Positions 59,145 to 59,323 of a stretch of 59,323 bases of DNA are shown one piece after another; within the stretch, counting starts at the first letter, position 1, and the number at the start of each line of letters is the position of its first letter. The translations under genes and the position numbers were made by a program. Below the pieces are notes generated by a model. That model had not been told where the DNA came from. It was given only the letters and a program-made list of their open reading frames with translations, and searched no databases. This DNA is from Dehalococcoidales bacterium (GTDB lineage Bacteria; Chloroflexota; Dehalococcoidia; Dehalococcoidales; UBA2162), in NCBI GenBank assembly GCA_030690265.1, contig JAUYHA010000083.1:1-59323 (forward strand), given 5' to 3'.

Positions 59145-59320
59145 TGTAGTGCATCTTACGCTTCGTTATTTTCGGTTAACCATACCGACGAAAGTCGGTA
59201 TCCAGACGTGTAGGCTCATCCGGTATCGCCTGGATTCCGGCTGGAGTTTATCCCGTACCTGATACGGGGCCAGAATTGGGGGGCTGTAGCTAACGTTATT
59301 TTGAAGACACTACATTAGCT
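59142..59320. repeat. MITE-like repeat at the window end
   Basis: Imperfect inverted ends (TTAGTGTAGTGCATCT near 59143 and AGACACTACATTAGCT near 59306-59321) enclose palindromic arms, ACCGACGAAAGTCGGT and CCCGTACCTGATACGGGG. The right inner part matches the copy at 35948-36035. The outer right end matches 226-240 at the other end of the window. Confidence 0.72.
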
Positions 59321-59323
59321 GCC

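Overview
The window looks like a piece of an uncultured Chloroflexota genome, most likely Dehalococcoidia. I infer this from the run of core genes (aspS-tig-clpP-smpB-ssrA; rpmF-fabK-fabD-fabG with nusB-acpP), the 9-residue tmRNA tag that resembles the Dehalococcoides one, the lipoprotein genes with no outer-membrane genes, and the frequent GTG/TTG starts. It is a normal chromosomal segment: two tRNAs (Arg-TCT, Val-GAC), a tmRNA and many single-copy housekeeping genes. There is no phage, insertion sequence or CRISPR array. Short palindromic MITE-like repeats sit in many intergenic gaps and at both ends of the window.

Layout. 0.1-6.1 kb: a signalling locus with a winged-helix regulator, a stand-alone receiver and, on the minus strand, a tandem-PAS protein (frameshifted at a G7 run), a HisKA_2-type kinase and a hybrid REC-PAS-HisKA kinase. 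6.2-13.3 kb: a P-type ATPase, remnants of a PRC-barrel gene and polX, a double UspA protein, a BrkB/YihY membrane protein, a broken small Ala/Gly-rich gene, an XRE repressor divergent from a second stand-alone receiver, and a small-molecule exporter. 13.4-23.3 kb: a minus-strand surface-glycan cluster (two GT-C transferases, a flippase, GT4, GT2, a large membrane-anchored beta protein and a small secreted repeat protein), with an unidentified 77-nt structured element just upstream of the GT2 gene.

23.8-32.3 kb: tRNA-Arg, a DksA-like zinc-finger gene overlapping lspA, an MFS transporter and an SDR, then a plus-strand run plsC-ispH-acyl-CoA dehydrogenase-etfB-ferredoxin/etfA. 32.6-39.3 kb: a MoxR/ChlI-like ATPase, a PAC2 protein, pyrD, an MBL hydrolase, a secreted protein, an OmpR-type regulator, tRNA-Val and sfsA. 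39.4-48 kb: aspS-tig-clpP-smpB-tmRNA (protein synthesis and ribosome rescue), a VOC protein, a TatD nuclease, a PQQ-type sugar dehydrogenase, a Lit/TIGR01906 membrane protein and an Smr-domain protein. 48-52.3 kb: a minus-strand fatty-acid synthesis group. 52.5-56.7 kb: a PadR regulator with a clear operator in front of a heterodimeric ABC exporter pair. 56.8-59.1 kb: a four-gene unit with its own promoter, made of three uncharacterised proteins and a thymidylate-synthase-like protein.

The least explained items are the structured RNA at 22959-23035, the four-gene unit at 56793-59144, the G7 frameshift in the PAS array and the PRC-barrel/polX double remnant. Extended -10 promoters (TGnTATAAT) recur. 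In three places (smpB, smr, the MFS gene) they lie so close to the start codon that leaderless transcripts are predicted.
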